From Undibacterium sp. YM2 (GTDB lineage Bacteria > Pseudomonadota > Gammaproteobacteria > Burkholderiales > Burkholderiaceae_D), in assembly GCF_009937975.1 (NCBI RefSeq), contig NZ_AP018441.1, forward strand, positions 6,420,813 to 6,484,812: a DNA stretch of 64,000 nucleotides, given 5' to 3'. Shown in pieces: positions 15,879-24,638 of this stretch. Numbering within the stretch: position 1 is the first letter of the stretch; every line of letters begins with the position of its first letter. Below the pieces are notes generated by a model. It saw only the letters and a list, made by a program, of their open reading frames with translations. It did not search any database and was not told the DNA's origin. Both the position numbers and the translations under genes were made by a program.

Positions 15879-17279
15879 TTAATCGTTTGCCGCGTTGCCA
15901 GGTTTGCCCCATAGTCGTCGATATGATCCATCACAATCATGGTCATTGACTTGCTTTTGAATATTGAAACGCCTGCCATTGCGCGGGTCTGTGCCACGCC
16001 CTGCGATATACAACCAGTTGCCTTGATTGCTGTACACATCATAATCAATGAGCTGTGCCTCAAACCATGCCGCACCAGCACGCCAGTCGCAAGCCAGTTC
16101 ATGGATGAGATAACTGGCAACCACCTGACGCATGCGGTTCGATAAATAGCCTGTTGCGGCGAGCTCTGCCATCGCCGCATCTATAAACGCATTGCCTGTC
16201 CGGGCCAGACACCAGTCAGTGAATTTTTCTGCGTCATGTGCCGGTGCCGGTAAATCGCTCAGGCCCTTGGCGAAATATAAGCGGCGTCCATATTTCAGAT
16301 GCAGCAAGCGAAAATAATCACGCCACAATAATTCAAACCAGATCCAGTAACTGCCTTCATTGGCACCATGTTCCGCTTCAAATTTTTTCAGTGCACTAAA
16401 AATCTGGCGTGCTGATATCGCACCAGAGGCCAACCACGGAGAGAATTTGGTCGAATAATCCAGCCCAGACAATTGATTGCGGGTTTGCTTATAGGTGTGC
16501 GGCAGCTTACGCTTCAGATAGTCTTCTACATGCGCGCAAGCTGCAGTTGAACCACCAGAAAATTCAGGTAAAAAGTAGGGGAAAGATGAGCGATCATCAT
16601 TCAGCAGTGCTGATGCTTCAGCACTTGCCTCTACCGCGCCAGCGTCTGAGTCAATTCCCCACTTCTTTGCAATCTGGCCAAAATTGTCTGGCAGAGCTGG
16701 CAAGGACTGCGGTGCTGGCAGCGGCGCAGGCGGCTGCACGCCACTGCCTTCAATGATATTGCGAAACTGCGTAAATACATCAGGCAGCGCATCTGGTTTG
16801 AAGGGCAAATGTACTGGATCAAGCAAGGTGGATTGCCAGTGTGTATGCACGGTCAAACCTGCTGCTCTTAATGCCGAGATATCGTCTTGCTCATAAGGTG
16901 CAGCAATCTCTTCACAGTAAACCACCTTACTATCTAGTTCACTTGCGAGCAGCGGCAGAAATTCCACGGCACTCATGTTCACCACCATTAGCTGGCTGCC
17001 CATTGCGTTTAACTGATCGCTTAAATCAGCTAAAGCAGATGCCACAAAGCGCTGGCGATGCAGCCCAGGGTGGGGCAAGTTCCAGCGCTGTGGCTGCAAA
17101 GCGGAGAGTGAATGACAATAGACAAATACCAGGTTTTCCGCATGCTGGCAGGCATGAACCAAAGCCCGGTTATCTGCCAAACGCAGGTCATTGCGAAACC
17201 AATAAATCACAGTGCCTGGCGTGTTGGAAGGACTACCTTCTTGAGCTTGTGCTGAAAGAACACATGAACTATCACTCAT
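15879..17279 (-). CDS. DASH-type cryptochrome/photolyase
   Basis: 466 residues from ATG 17279, which has AAGG seven bases upstream; ATG 17285 is the alternative. An N-terminal photolyase domain (VIYWFRNDLRLADNRAL) is followed by the FAD-binding helical domain. The C-terminal segment YDVYSNQGNWLYIAGRGTDP and RFNIQKQ is diagnostic of Cry-DASH. The family repairs cyclobutane dimers, preferentially in single-stranded DNA, and can act as a blue-light receptor. It lies 46 bp downstream of a second photolyase on the same strand and ends a four-gene run likely expressed together. Confidence 0.92.
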   Translation of the reverse strand: MSDSSCVLSAQAQEGSPSNTPGTVIYWFRNDLRLADNRALVHACQHAENLVFVYCHSLSALQPQRWNLPHPGLHRQRFVASALADLSDQLNAMGSQLMVVNMSAVEFLPLLASELDSKVVYCEEIAAPYEQDDISALRAAGLTVHTHWQSTLLDPVHLPFKPDALPDVFTQFRNIIEGSGVQPPAPLPAPQSLPALPDNFGQIAKKWGIDSDAGAVEASAEASALLNDDRSSFPYFLPEFSGGSTAACAHVEDYLKRKLPHTYKQTRNQLSGLDYSTKFSPWLASGAISARQIFSALKKFEAEHGANEGSYWIWFELLWRDYFRLLHLKYGRRLYFAKGLSDLPAPAHDAEKFTDWCLARTGNAFIDAAMAELAATGYLSNRMRQVVASYLIHELACDWRAGAAWFEAQLIDYDVYSNQGNWLYIAGRGTDPRNGRRFNIQKQVNDHDCDGSYRRLWGKPGNAAND

Positions 17280-17324
17280 CGACATCCTTATTCTTTAACC
17301 ATTGTTTTAACCATTGTTCTCATC

Positions 17325-18881
17325 TCACCAGTCCAGCTCCAATTGCACGCTGACAGGCTGTTTGCTGGATGTAGTCTGCTGACGCATCTTGCCAGGCGTC
17401 TTTTTGCGCGAACGATGCTTTTCTATGACAGCTAATTTGGGGGCCTGCATGTGAGGTTGCTTACGCAAATCAAACAGCCGGGTCTTGGCAATGCGAGTCG
17501 CCAGTTCCAGATCGACTATAGGCTCAGGGATATCGACACCCACTTTGACACCGCAAGCTGCCTGCACATCTGTTGGCATGCGCCATGGTTCAAACAACCA
17601 TGTGTCAGGTACGCGTCGCATCGCAGGCAGCCAGCGCCGCACGAAATGGCCATGGGGATCATGGTCACTGGCCTGCTTGATGGGATTATAAATACGCGGC
17701 ACATTCGTCCCCGTAGTGCCTGATTGCATCTGCATCTGGCTCCAGTGTATGCCTGGTTCGTAATCCAGAAACTGGCGCGCAAGCCAGTGCCCGACTGGTC
17801 GCCAGTCCAGCCACAAAGGATAGGCTGCGACAGAAACCAGCATGGCACGCATTCTAAAATTAAGCCAGCCTGTTTGCCGCAACATGCTTACGCAAGCATC
17901 GACCAGCGGCCAGCCAGTGCGGGCAGAAATCAGTGCGTCAAAATGCGCCTGATTGAATTCCTGCTCACGCAGTCCGTCATAGCCACGATGCATATTGCGG
18001 TATTCAATTTCTGGCTCACTCTCCAGTTTTTGAATAAAGTGGCAATGCCAGTACAAGCGACTGATAAAGGCTTCAAGCCCTTTTTTGTGACGCTCAGCCG
18101 TGGCTGGCAAGCTGGCGATGTGGTCGCGTGTGGCATGCACGACTTCCCGCAGGCTGAGGCAGCCAAATGCCAGATACGGCGACAGGCGCGAACAAGCTGT
18201 GGGTGCCGATAAGGGTGATGAAATCCCGCCCCGGTATTGATGGCTGCGCTCACGCAAAAAACTATTCAGTATCATCAAGCCATTCTGCCTGCCACCACGC
18301 TGACGCTCAGGCGGATCATAAGGGTCCAGGTGCAACTCCTGTACTGAAGGCGGCAATCGTGGGAGTGTAATTGCAGGCGTCATTGGTGTAAAACTGGCGG
18401 CGCTCAAGGGCGGCAGCGCTGCACAGGGCAAGTCATTATGTGCATTCCAGCTGGCCTGCCAGTCGTCCCTGCTCTGCAAGCGACGTACCACACCAAACTG
18501 AGCAAGCTCATGCCATTCTACTTGTTGCGCGCGGCACCAGCGCGCCAGCGCCTTATCACGCTGGTAGGTGAAATTGTTACCCGTTTCTTCGTGTGAATAA
18601 ATAGCCGAGAATGGCTGGTGTGCAAAAATGTGCGCAAAGACTTCAGTGACTTCACCTGTCAGGATATGCAGTTGACCACCATTTTTTCGCAACGCAATAT
18701 AAAGCTCACGCAGGCTCTCGAGCAAGAACTGGTAATGCTGGTTCGCTGCATCAGCCTGCGCCCACAAAGACGGTTCGACAACGTACAAGCACAGCACCGG
18801 CCCTTTGCTGGTTGCTGTATGTAGCGCAAGATGATCATGCAAACGCAGGTCGCGTTTGAACCAAACGATGCTATATGTCAT
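17325..18881 (-). CDS. Deoxyribodipyrimidine photolyase/cryptochrome family protein
   Basis: 518 residues. The N-terminal alpha/beta antenna-binding domain starts MTYSIVWFKRDLRLHDH. The FAD-binding domain contains ARTGWPLVDACVSMLRQTGW, NFRMRAMLVS and SGTTGTNVPRIYNPIKQA, the latter in the position of the usual FAD-contact Asn region. The C-terminus has an extra basic Lys/Arg/Gln-rich tail of about 60 residues. It is not a Cry-DASH (lacks NQGNW) and lacks the opening expected of Fe-S type (6-4) photolyases. It is thus a second, distinct light-driven flavoprotein beside the DASH gene. Repair of UV dimers is likely; a photoreceptor role cannot be excluded. Confidence 0.87.
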   Translation of the reverse strand: MTYSIVWFKRDLRLHDHLALHTATSKGPVLCLYVVEPSLWAQADAANQHYQFLLESLRELYIALRKNGGQLHILTGEVTEVFAHIFAHQPFSAIYSHEETGNNFTYQRDKALARWCRAQQVEWHELAQFGVVRRLQSRDDWQASWNAHNDLPCAALPPLSAASFTPMTPAITLPRLPPSVQELHLDPYDPPERQRGGRQNGLMILNSFLRERSHQYRGGISSPLSAPTACSRLSPYLAFGCLSLREVVHATRDHIASLPATAERHKKGLEAFISRLYWHCHFIQKLESEPEIEYRNMHRGYDGLREQEFNQAHFDALISARTGWPLVDACVSMLRQTGWLNFRMRAMLVSVAAYPLWLDWRPVGHWLARQFLDYEPGIHWSQMQMQSGTTGTNVPRIYNPIKQASDHDPHGHFVRRWLPAMRRVPDTWLFEPWRMPTDVQAACGVKVGVDIPEPIVDLELATRIAKTRLFDLRKQPHMQAPKLAVIEKHRSRKKTPGKMRQQTTSSKQPVSVQLELDW

Positions 18882-18945
18882 GCGGGCATTATATCAACGC
18901 CTGTTTATTTTATCCGGCATGCACAAAAACTGGGACGCAAGCCTG

Positions 18946-19500
18946 CTACTCCTGTTTAGTGAGCACCAGCTTGCTTACATCAAAGCCTTGAGCCACCAGC
19001 CGTGCGACCAGGGCATCGTACTTTTCTTTATCAACTTTTTTCGTGCGTGACAATATCCACAAGAATTCACGCTTGGCTTCGCTGACGGCAACCAATTGGT
19101 AATCCTGGTCCAGATCTATGACCCAATAGTCGCCCCACACCATAGGCAGAAAAGACAAAAAAGCTGGCGCAAAGCGCACTTTCAATTTTGGTGAACTTGA
19201 ATTGCCCACCTGCCTGGCCTCGCCTATAGCCTCGATGACCTCGCCACCACTGCCCTGGCAACGGTTGGTGACCTGTACCTTGTCGTCCGCCAATGCTGAA
19301 TACGTCGCCGAGGTAAAGCCCGTGCACTTCTTCTGGAATCGATTTTCAAACTTTGCTATTTCATACCAGGTACCCATGTAGCGCGGCACATCCAGTGCGG
19401 CTATCGTCACAACAGGCTTGGCAGCGGCTTGCGGTGTATCGGTAGCATTCGCGTTCAGGCTTAATGCAAACAGTAGCGCGCAGATGATTCTTTTCTTCAT
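18946..19500 (-). CDS. blc: Periplasmic lipocalin (Blc family)
   Basis: 184 residues with a signal peptide (MKKRIICALLFALSLNANA). No lipobox Cys is seen, so unlike E. coli Blc it is probably soluble in the periplasm. The lipocalin signature is GTWYEIAKFENRFQKKC, with WGDYWVIDLDQDY and LWILSRT further on. Bacterial lipocalins bind fatty acids or lysophospholipids and respond to envelope stress. It lies between a photolyase gene (64 bp downstream) and a DUF6544-like gene. Blc homologues are often found in light- or stress-inducible sets with photolyases, which fits the neighbourhood. Confidence 0.9.
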   Translation of the reverse strand: MKKRIICALLFALSLNANATDTPQAAAKPVVTIAALDVPRYMGTWYEIAKFENRFQKKCTGFTSATYSALADDKVQVTNRCQGSGGEVIEAIGEARQVGNSSSPKLKVRFAPAFLSFLPMVWGDYWVIDLDQDYQLVAVSEAKREFLWILSRTKKVDKEKYDALVARLVAQGFDVSKLVLTKQE

Positions 19501-19697
19501 TAATTACTCCAAATAATTTCATGGCAAGAGCAGCCTTTGACTGCGGCAATATATAGGTGACACTTGCCGGACATGCAAATATACAGTTAATCTGGCAAGC
19601 GCTCACAGACGCCGGTTGAGTTCATACATTTGCCAGCTATTAACTGTCATGAACTACCTTTTTTCATGCAAAAAGCACGCGCTGGATGCTCACCAAT

Positions 19698-20561
19698 CTA
19701 GAATTCATATGACAGTGCAGTGATGGTGCCGCGCCAATAGGGTTTGCGCCCGTCAGCATGCAACCATGCTGCTTCACCGTTCAACGGCACCAGCATGCCA
19801 TTGCGTTCGTGATAGTTGAACCAGCGTCCTTCCCAGGGTGTGTGCACAATCAGCTTGCCCACCATGGCAGCACGGGCTTCAAACCGCACCGATTCAATCA
19901 GGCCCGCCTGGTTAAAACTGACCAGCATGGTCGCGCTAATCCTGCCATCTGCACCGTCGGCAAGCGTGGCGCTGGCAGTATGCTCATCAACGGCATGCCA
20001 CTGCACACCCTGGCTGGGGAGCAAGGCTGTAGGGTACCAGGCCGCTTCGGCAAAAAAACGCATGAACTCGGCTGCAGCCAGGTCACGCTTACTGATCTCG
20101 CCCTGCATGCTCAACAGGCCAAGTAGGGAGGGCGTCAATATACCTTCACCACCCACATAGGCATCATGCACATAAACAGCTATGCCCGGGGCCATCGCAA
20201 TGCGTGCATCCCAGACAAAACCCGGCCTGCGGGTAATGACCCGCTGTGCCGACGTAAAAGACTTCCACTGTTCACCCGCCGCACTCAGGTTAAAGTTGCC
20301 AGCATGCACAACACTTGCAGCAGTAATGATGGGTTGGCCATCCTTCAATACCGTACGAAAGTATCGTGCTACCGTTGCGGGCAGGTGTTCAATTTCCTGC
20401 GCGCTATATCGCAAAGTTGTTGATGGGAGACGCGTACTCTCCAGCCGCGCCAGCAAGCCCCGCGTCTTACTTGTCCAGCTCGCCCTACCAACGATGACCA
20501 GCCCAGCGAAGATGGCGGCGACAACAAGCAGCGCTAGTAGCAAGGATGCAATCCAGGTCAT
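19698..20561 (-). CDS. DUF6544-like membrane-anchored protein
   Basis: 287 residues from ATG 20561 (MTWIASLLLALLVVAAIFAG); the frame runs to 20669 but the extra residues look non-coding. There is one N-terminal membrane segment (about 4-24), then a soluble domain. ATVARYFRTVLKDGQPIITA, PGFVWDARIAMAPGI, YVGGEGILT and WYPTALLPSQGVQWHAVDE match my recollection of the DUF6544 family. The function of that family is unknown; its fold suggests a lipid- or hydrophobic-ligand-binding barrel. It is upstream of blc on the same strand with a 197-bp gap, so it may be a separate unit. Confidence 0.72.
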   Translation of the reverse strand: MTWIASLLLALLVVAAIFAGLVIVGRASWTSKTRGLLARLESTRLPSTTLRYSAQEIEHLPATVARYFRTVLKDGQPIITAASVVHAGNFNLSAAGEQWKSFTSAQRVITRRPGFVWDARIAMAPGIAVYVHDAYVGGEGILTPSLLGLLSMQGEISKRDLAAAEFMRFFAEAAWYPTALLPSQGVQWHAVDEHTASATLADGADGRISATMLVSFNQAGLIESVRFEARAAMVGKLIVHTPWEGRWFNYHERNGMLVPLNGEAAWLHADGRKPYWRGTITALSYEF

Positions 20562-20738
20562 ATTGAAATAGCCAGTCAGATGAAATGAGTTCGAATAGAT
20601 TATGCACAAAATGCAAGTGCATGTCTGTTGGGTATCAAACATAAGCAGGTATAACGTGGCTGCTCTCACTTAATATCCGGCAGCGGTACAGTGATGCTAC
20701 AGAACCTGGTTACCCGAGCCTTTGGGGTAGCCTGGCGT

Positions 20739-20910
20739 CCCCCTGGCGCTAAAAAAGCCAAAGCCTGCACACCGCAATTCCACGCAGCACTGAAAGACGC
20801 AATGGAATCCGGGATCGATATTCCTATTACTCAGGGTGTCTTACATTCCACAGCGAATGACCATTTTGGACTGGAAAAAGAGCGAAGACGATGTTGAGAA
20901 TACAGGGTGC
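20739..20910 (+). pseudogene. 3' remnant of a LivJ-like solute-binding gene (copy A)
   Basis: The sequence aligns by eye with the last part of the intact gene at about 15600-15780. It encodes KKAKACTPQFHAALKDAMES and IPITQGVLHSTANDHFGLE, then frameshifts and ends without the final residues. There is no start or signal peptide. It is a decayed duplicate fragment. Confidence 0.8.
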
Positions 20911-20974
20911 TAACTCACCGATTCACGGATGAAGTACAGTATTTTCTGGACATGTAAACCGCCATAGCGCTGAA

Positions 20975-22353
20975 CTACGCCGGTCGCCGCGCGAGCAGAT
21001 GAGACAACCGTTGCAGAGCCGCCTGCAAGCGTCCACGGTCCTTGATGCTACCCAAAGAGACCCGGATTGCATTTGCTGCTCCACTGCCAGTTGCGAATGC
21101 CTCCGCCGGCATGACTGTGATGCCCTCGCTGTCAGCTGCACGCGCAAACTGTGCGGAGTTCCAATACGTTGGCAACTCCAGCCATACGTGCAGGCCGTCT
21201 CCGGCGCCGCTGTACCGCCCCGCCAGAATATCCCTTACCATGCTGTGGCGCAAGCGCGCCTCCTTGCGTACACCTTCCATCAAGCCTTTGGCGGAACCAT
21301 CGAGTATCCACTGAGTGGCCAGTGCAGCCGTCAGGGGGAGCCCATCAGCGCAAATGATCTTAGCGCGATCAGGAAACGTTCGCGTTCCTGCGGGTCGTGT
21401 ATCAGCACGAAGGCGACACGCAAGCCCGGCGTCAGGCATTTCGACAGCGTTGAGATGTAGTACACCTGCTCCGACGCAAACCTGGCAATCGGTGGTGGCG
21501 GCGCATCGGCAAGCAGCCAGTAGGGATCATCTTCAACAATGCGTACATTGCAGCGCTTTGCGATGCTGGCGATCTCCTTGCGCCTGTGTTCCGGCATGGT
21601 GATGGCGGTCGGGTTCTGTAAAGTCGGATTGAGATAGACCAGCCCAGGCTTGTGCTGGCGGCACGCTCGCTCAAGCATCTCAGGCAGCATCCCGTGCTGG
21701 TCGGCTTCCACTGCAATAATGCGCCGTCCGAACTGAGCCGCTGCGGCGCGCAAGCCGGGATAAGTCATAGCTTCTGCCAGGATGACATCGCCAGGCTCAG
21801 TCAGCACAAGTATCAATGCCGCAATCGCCGCTTGCGCACCCGGACAGACAACAAGTTGTTGAGTATCCAGATGTCCAAACATCGGTTCCAGCCACCTGGC
21901 TCCAGCCTGACGGTCAGAGTCGCTCCCCCCAGCCAGGTGGTAATTCATCAGCAATGCACTATCTGCCCGCATCAGTACCTGAGACAAACCTTGCTTCAAC
22001 ATGTCATCGAAATCCACACCATCCGGTGGCGGTGGTGTATTCATACTCAGATCGAGGACGGCGTTCAATTCAACTTTAGGCGCGGCGACATAAGTGCCCC
22101 GGGCACCACGGCCCTCCAGCAAGTTGCGGCGCCTTGCTTCGTCGTATGCGCGCGTGACCGTCGTCAAATCGACGTCCAGTTGTTCTGCGAGTTGGCGCTG
22201 AGTAGGCAGACGCTCACCCGGTTTCAGCGATCCTTCTGTCACCGCTGCCTGCAAGGCATCCGCAATCTGCAAAAAACGCGGACCACCGTGCACGGCCAAA
22301 CGTGGCAACCAGATAGGCACATCTTCATCTTGTATGTTTTTCAACTGGGACAT
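20975..22353 (-). pseudogene. MocR-type (GntR + aminotransferase) regulator, frameshifted
   Basis: Two frames together encode one protein of about 460 residues. The first (22353 to 21331) holds a GntR winged helix (PGERLPTQRQLAEQLDVDLT) and most of a fold-type I PLP domain (NPTLQNPTAITMPEHRR, VEDDPYWLL, the PLP-lysine segment STLSKCLTPGLRVAF), stopping at ALMGSP. The second frame resumes at LTAALATQWILDGSAKGLME and ends at 20975. One extra base in the G5 run at 21334-21338 would join them as ALMGSPLTAALA. MocR proteins sense amino acids or PLP. Inactivation may be real or a homopolymer error. It lies between the two solute-binding gene remnants. Confidence 0.82.
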
Positions 22354-22585
22354 TTTGTCCTAATGTATGGAAATTGCTTTCAAGTAGTATGCATCAGGGC
22401 GTACAGCAATACCATGCTTGCATGGCAGTTGTCGATGTTTCCTCATCTCGCGTCTGCACCCCGCAAATCACTACGATGGATGCCTGAGGGAATGCTTGAA
22501 CATAAAATGAAGCTGCTGAAGCAGTGCTTACGGTAGTGCTCTCCCAACGATAAATAGTGTCATTAATAAGCTGGAAATACTCAAA

Positions 22586-22816
22586 ATGATGGATTGGATC
22601 CCTATAGTCCTGGTGACATTCAAGCTTCTCGTGCTCGCCATAGGCATGTTCTTCGCCATCAAGTGGCATTATGATCAAGGCAAGAAGATGGCGACGAATG
22701 CGGTACTACGTGCGGGCGGCAAGGTGGCCGCAATCTTCATGCTATCACTTCTGGGTCTGGGGTATCTCACCTTAGTACTTGCCAGGACGTTCGGTTTGGA
22801 CTTGAGCTTTCCGTGA
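22586..22816 (+). CDS. Small two-helix membrane protein
   Basis: 76 residues (or 75 from the second ATG). There are two membrane segments, about residues 4-24 (WIPIVLVTFKLLVLAIGMFF) and 48-68 (VAAIFMLSLLGLGYLTLVLA). The loop between them is basic (KWHYDQGKKMATNAVLRAGG), so the loop is probably cytoplasmic. It looks like a real small inner-membrane protein of a type common in this group of bacteria, but I know no function. It sits alone in the decayed zone. Confidence 0.6.
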   Translation: MMDWIPIVLVTFKLLVLAIGMFFAIKWHYDQGKKMATNAVLRAGGKVAAIFMLSLLGLGYLTLVLARTFGLDLSFP

Positions 22817-23091
22817 TGGAAAAGAATAGCCGGTCGATATTTAGTGATGCGGCTGCAATTCTCGACACGGCGCTTGGATGGCATCGGCAGGCGGGGAGGG
22901 CGCCGCCAAAAAATAGACCATGATATCCAACAGGCTTTCGTGCCTGGCTGCACGGATGCAAGGCAAGAACAGACCTAAGTAAAGTCATTTGAAGTGCTCG
23001 AATATGTGGACTATGGTTTCCGCCATTACATGCGCCAAGGCCTGGAAGATGCCGCAGCAACACCGTTGATAGACAAGGCGCAACTGCAGGC
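22817..23091. other. Stretch without a recognisable gene
   Basis: No convincing coding frame. Short GC-rich pieces suggest degraded coding sequence, but I could not align them to anything in the window. Confidence 0.4.
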
Positions 23092-23463
23092 GATACCTTT
23101 GCCATCGCAGGTCTCTCTATCCTGCCCGGGCGATACCAGATAAGCCTCCTTCCTAAAACCTGACTACAGCCTGCCAAGAGCGTTATATAAAACAATGTGG
23201 TGAAGGCAGCAGAAACTAGTTCGCCGCCCGCGACTACGACGCCTACCTGCTACTAAACCGCGTCATCTCCCCTGACCCTGAAAAAGCCAGACCCGCTCGC
23301 CGGAATTACGTACTGCATTGAAAGACGCTATGGAATCGGAAATTGATATTCATATCACGCAGGGTGTTTTGCATTACAAGGCGAATGACAATTTTAGCCT
23401 GAAAAAAAGATGAGGATGCTGCTGACTTTACAGCGTGGAAACTGGGAGGCTGTTGGGCCTTGA
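23092..23463 (+). pseudogene. 3' remnant of a LivJ-like solute-binding gene (copy B)
   Basis: Aligns by eye with about 15426-15797 of the intact gene through several frameshifts. Recognisable pieces are FAIAGLSILP at 23098-23128, FAARDYDAYLLLNRVI at 23220-23267, LKDAMESEIDIHITQGVLHY at about 23318-23377 and a final GNWEAVGP with stop at 23463. It is longer than copy A and keeps the natural C-terminus. Nothing upstream of residue 250 of the intact protein is seen. It directly abuts the AT-rich island. Confidence 0.82.
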
Positions 23464-23642
23464 AGCGTATAGAATTTGTAGCAGCGCTTATGCGTGCAAT
23501 AACTTTCACTGCAAAGAGTGGTGTGCGGAAAATATTGAAATTTGTGTCTTTTTCTCCAAAAGGGTAAGCATGACTGAGATAATAGGAATATGATGGTAAA
23601 AATTGCTTTATTGGCATTTAATGTTGAAATAATGGAACTTGT

Positions 23643-24617
23643 ATGGCTAGTGGAAAAATCTTGCGACAACTTTTGAAAGCGGGTACCGCTGGAGATAAGG
23701 AAGGCTTCCGCTTAGCTTCAGAATCAATAATTGAAGAAGAGCGGTTAAAGCAACACCATCTTCTTGCGAATGATTTAGAAAAAATTCTTTATACATCTAG
23801 TGTTGATTCCGAGGGAAAGTTATCGAGAGTCTTCCCTTCAGTTCCAACGGATAAAGAGCGAGGTTTGCCACTTTTTGATATTAGGCACTCGCAGCGCACA
23901 CTGGAGGAATTAATCCTTCCTCCAGAAAATTTGTCTTCTGTGGAAGAATTACTTGGCGAACATCGCAGGCAGGATATTTTGCGATCTTATGGAATGCGGC
24001 CAGCGGGTAAGGTTCTTTTTTTCGGACCACCTGGATGCGGAAAAACGCTAACGGCAGAAGTTATCGCTTGTGAGTTGGACCTTCCTTTGGCGATAGTGCG
24101 GCTTGATGCACTGGTATCTTCATTTCTTGGGGAAACCGCAGCAAACCTGCGTAAAGTTTTTGACTATATTAGTCAGTATCCAATGGTTGCGCTTTTTGAC
24201 GAATTTGACGCCATCGGAAAAGAACGTTCTGACAGTAGTGAGCATGGCGAATTACGGCGGGTAGTTAATGCTGTTCTCCAAATGATGGATGCGTATCAAG
24301 GAAATAGTTTGATAATCGCAGCAACCAATCATGAGCAAATTTTGGACAGTGCAATTTGGCGGAGATTTGATGATGTTTTTGAATTTTCAAAGCCTTCTCG
24401 CGAAATGATAGAAGCAATTTTACGTTCTAAATTGCGTGGCGTCCGCAGACAATTTGAAACTGAGCAGGTAGAGATTCTTGATTTATTTGATGGGCTAAGT
24501 GGTGCAGATATTGAGCGCGTAGTTCGCCGTGCGATCAAACGCAATATTCTCAAAGGTCAAGAATTTCTCAATCTTAAAGATCTTTCTAGCGCACGAAGCA
24601 AGGAAATTAGGCGGTAG
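23643..24617 (+). CDS. ietA: AAA+ ATPase of an IetAS-type system
   Basis: 324 residues. A helical N-terminal region of about 90 residues is followed by one AAA+ domain. It has Walker A GPPGCGKT at 128-135 (K134), Walker B ALFDEFD at 183-189 (D186, E187), sensor 1 IIAATNHE and the Arg pair in AIWRRFDDVFEF; the helical lid has GLSGADIERVVRRA. This is the classical FtsH/katanin-like clade. The next gene, 21 bp on, is a subtilisin-like protease. That pair is the arrangement of IetAS, described first for Ti-plasmid stability/incompatibility and later as a phage-defence system. The gene is visibly more AT-rich than the flanking chromosome. The N-terminal domain probably recruits the partner or the trigger. 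Confidence 0.85.
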   Translation: MASGKILRQLLKAGTAGDKEGFRLASESIIEEERLKQHHLLANDLEKILYTSSVDSEGKLSRVFPSVPTDKERGLPLFDIRHSQRTLEELILPPENLSSVEELLGEHRRQDILRSYGMRPAGKVLFFGPPGCGKTLTAEVIACELDLPLAIVRLDALVSSFLGETAANLRKVFDYISQYPMVALFDEFDAIGKERSDSSEHGELRRVVNAVLQMMDAYQGNSLIIAATNHEQILDSAIWRRFDDVFEFSKPSREMIEAILRSKLRGVRRQFETEQVEILDLFDGLSGADIERVVRRAIKRNILKGQEFLNLKDLSSARSKEIRR

Positions 24618-24638
24618 GGATTATTGGGGAAGCTAACA

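Noticed and set aside
22394..22678. Minus-strand ORF of 94 codons upstream of the MocR gene
   Set aside because: It overlaps the better-supported small membrane gene on the plus strand and lacks a ribosome site.
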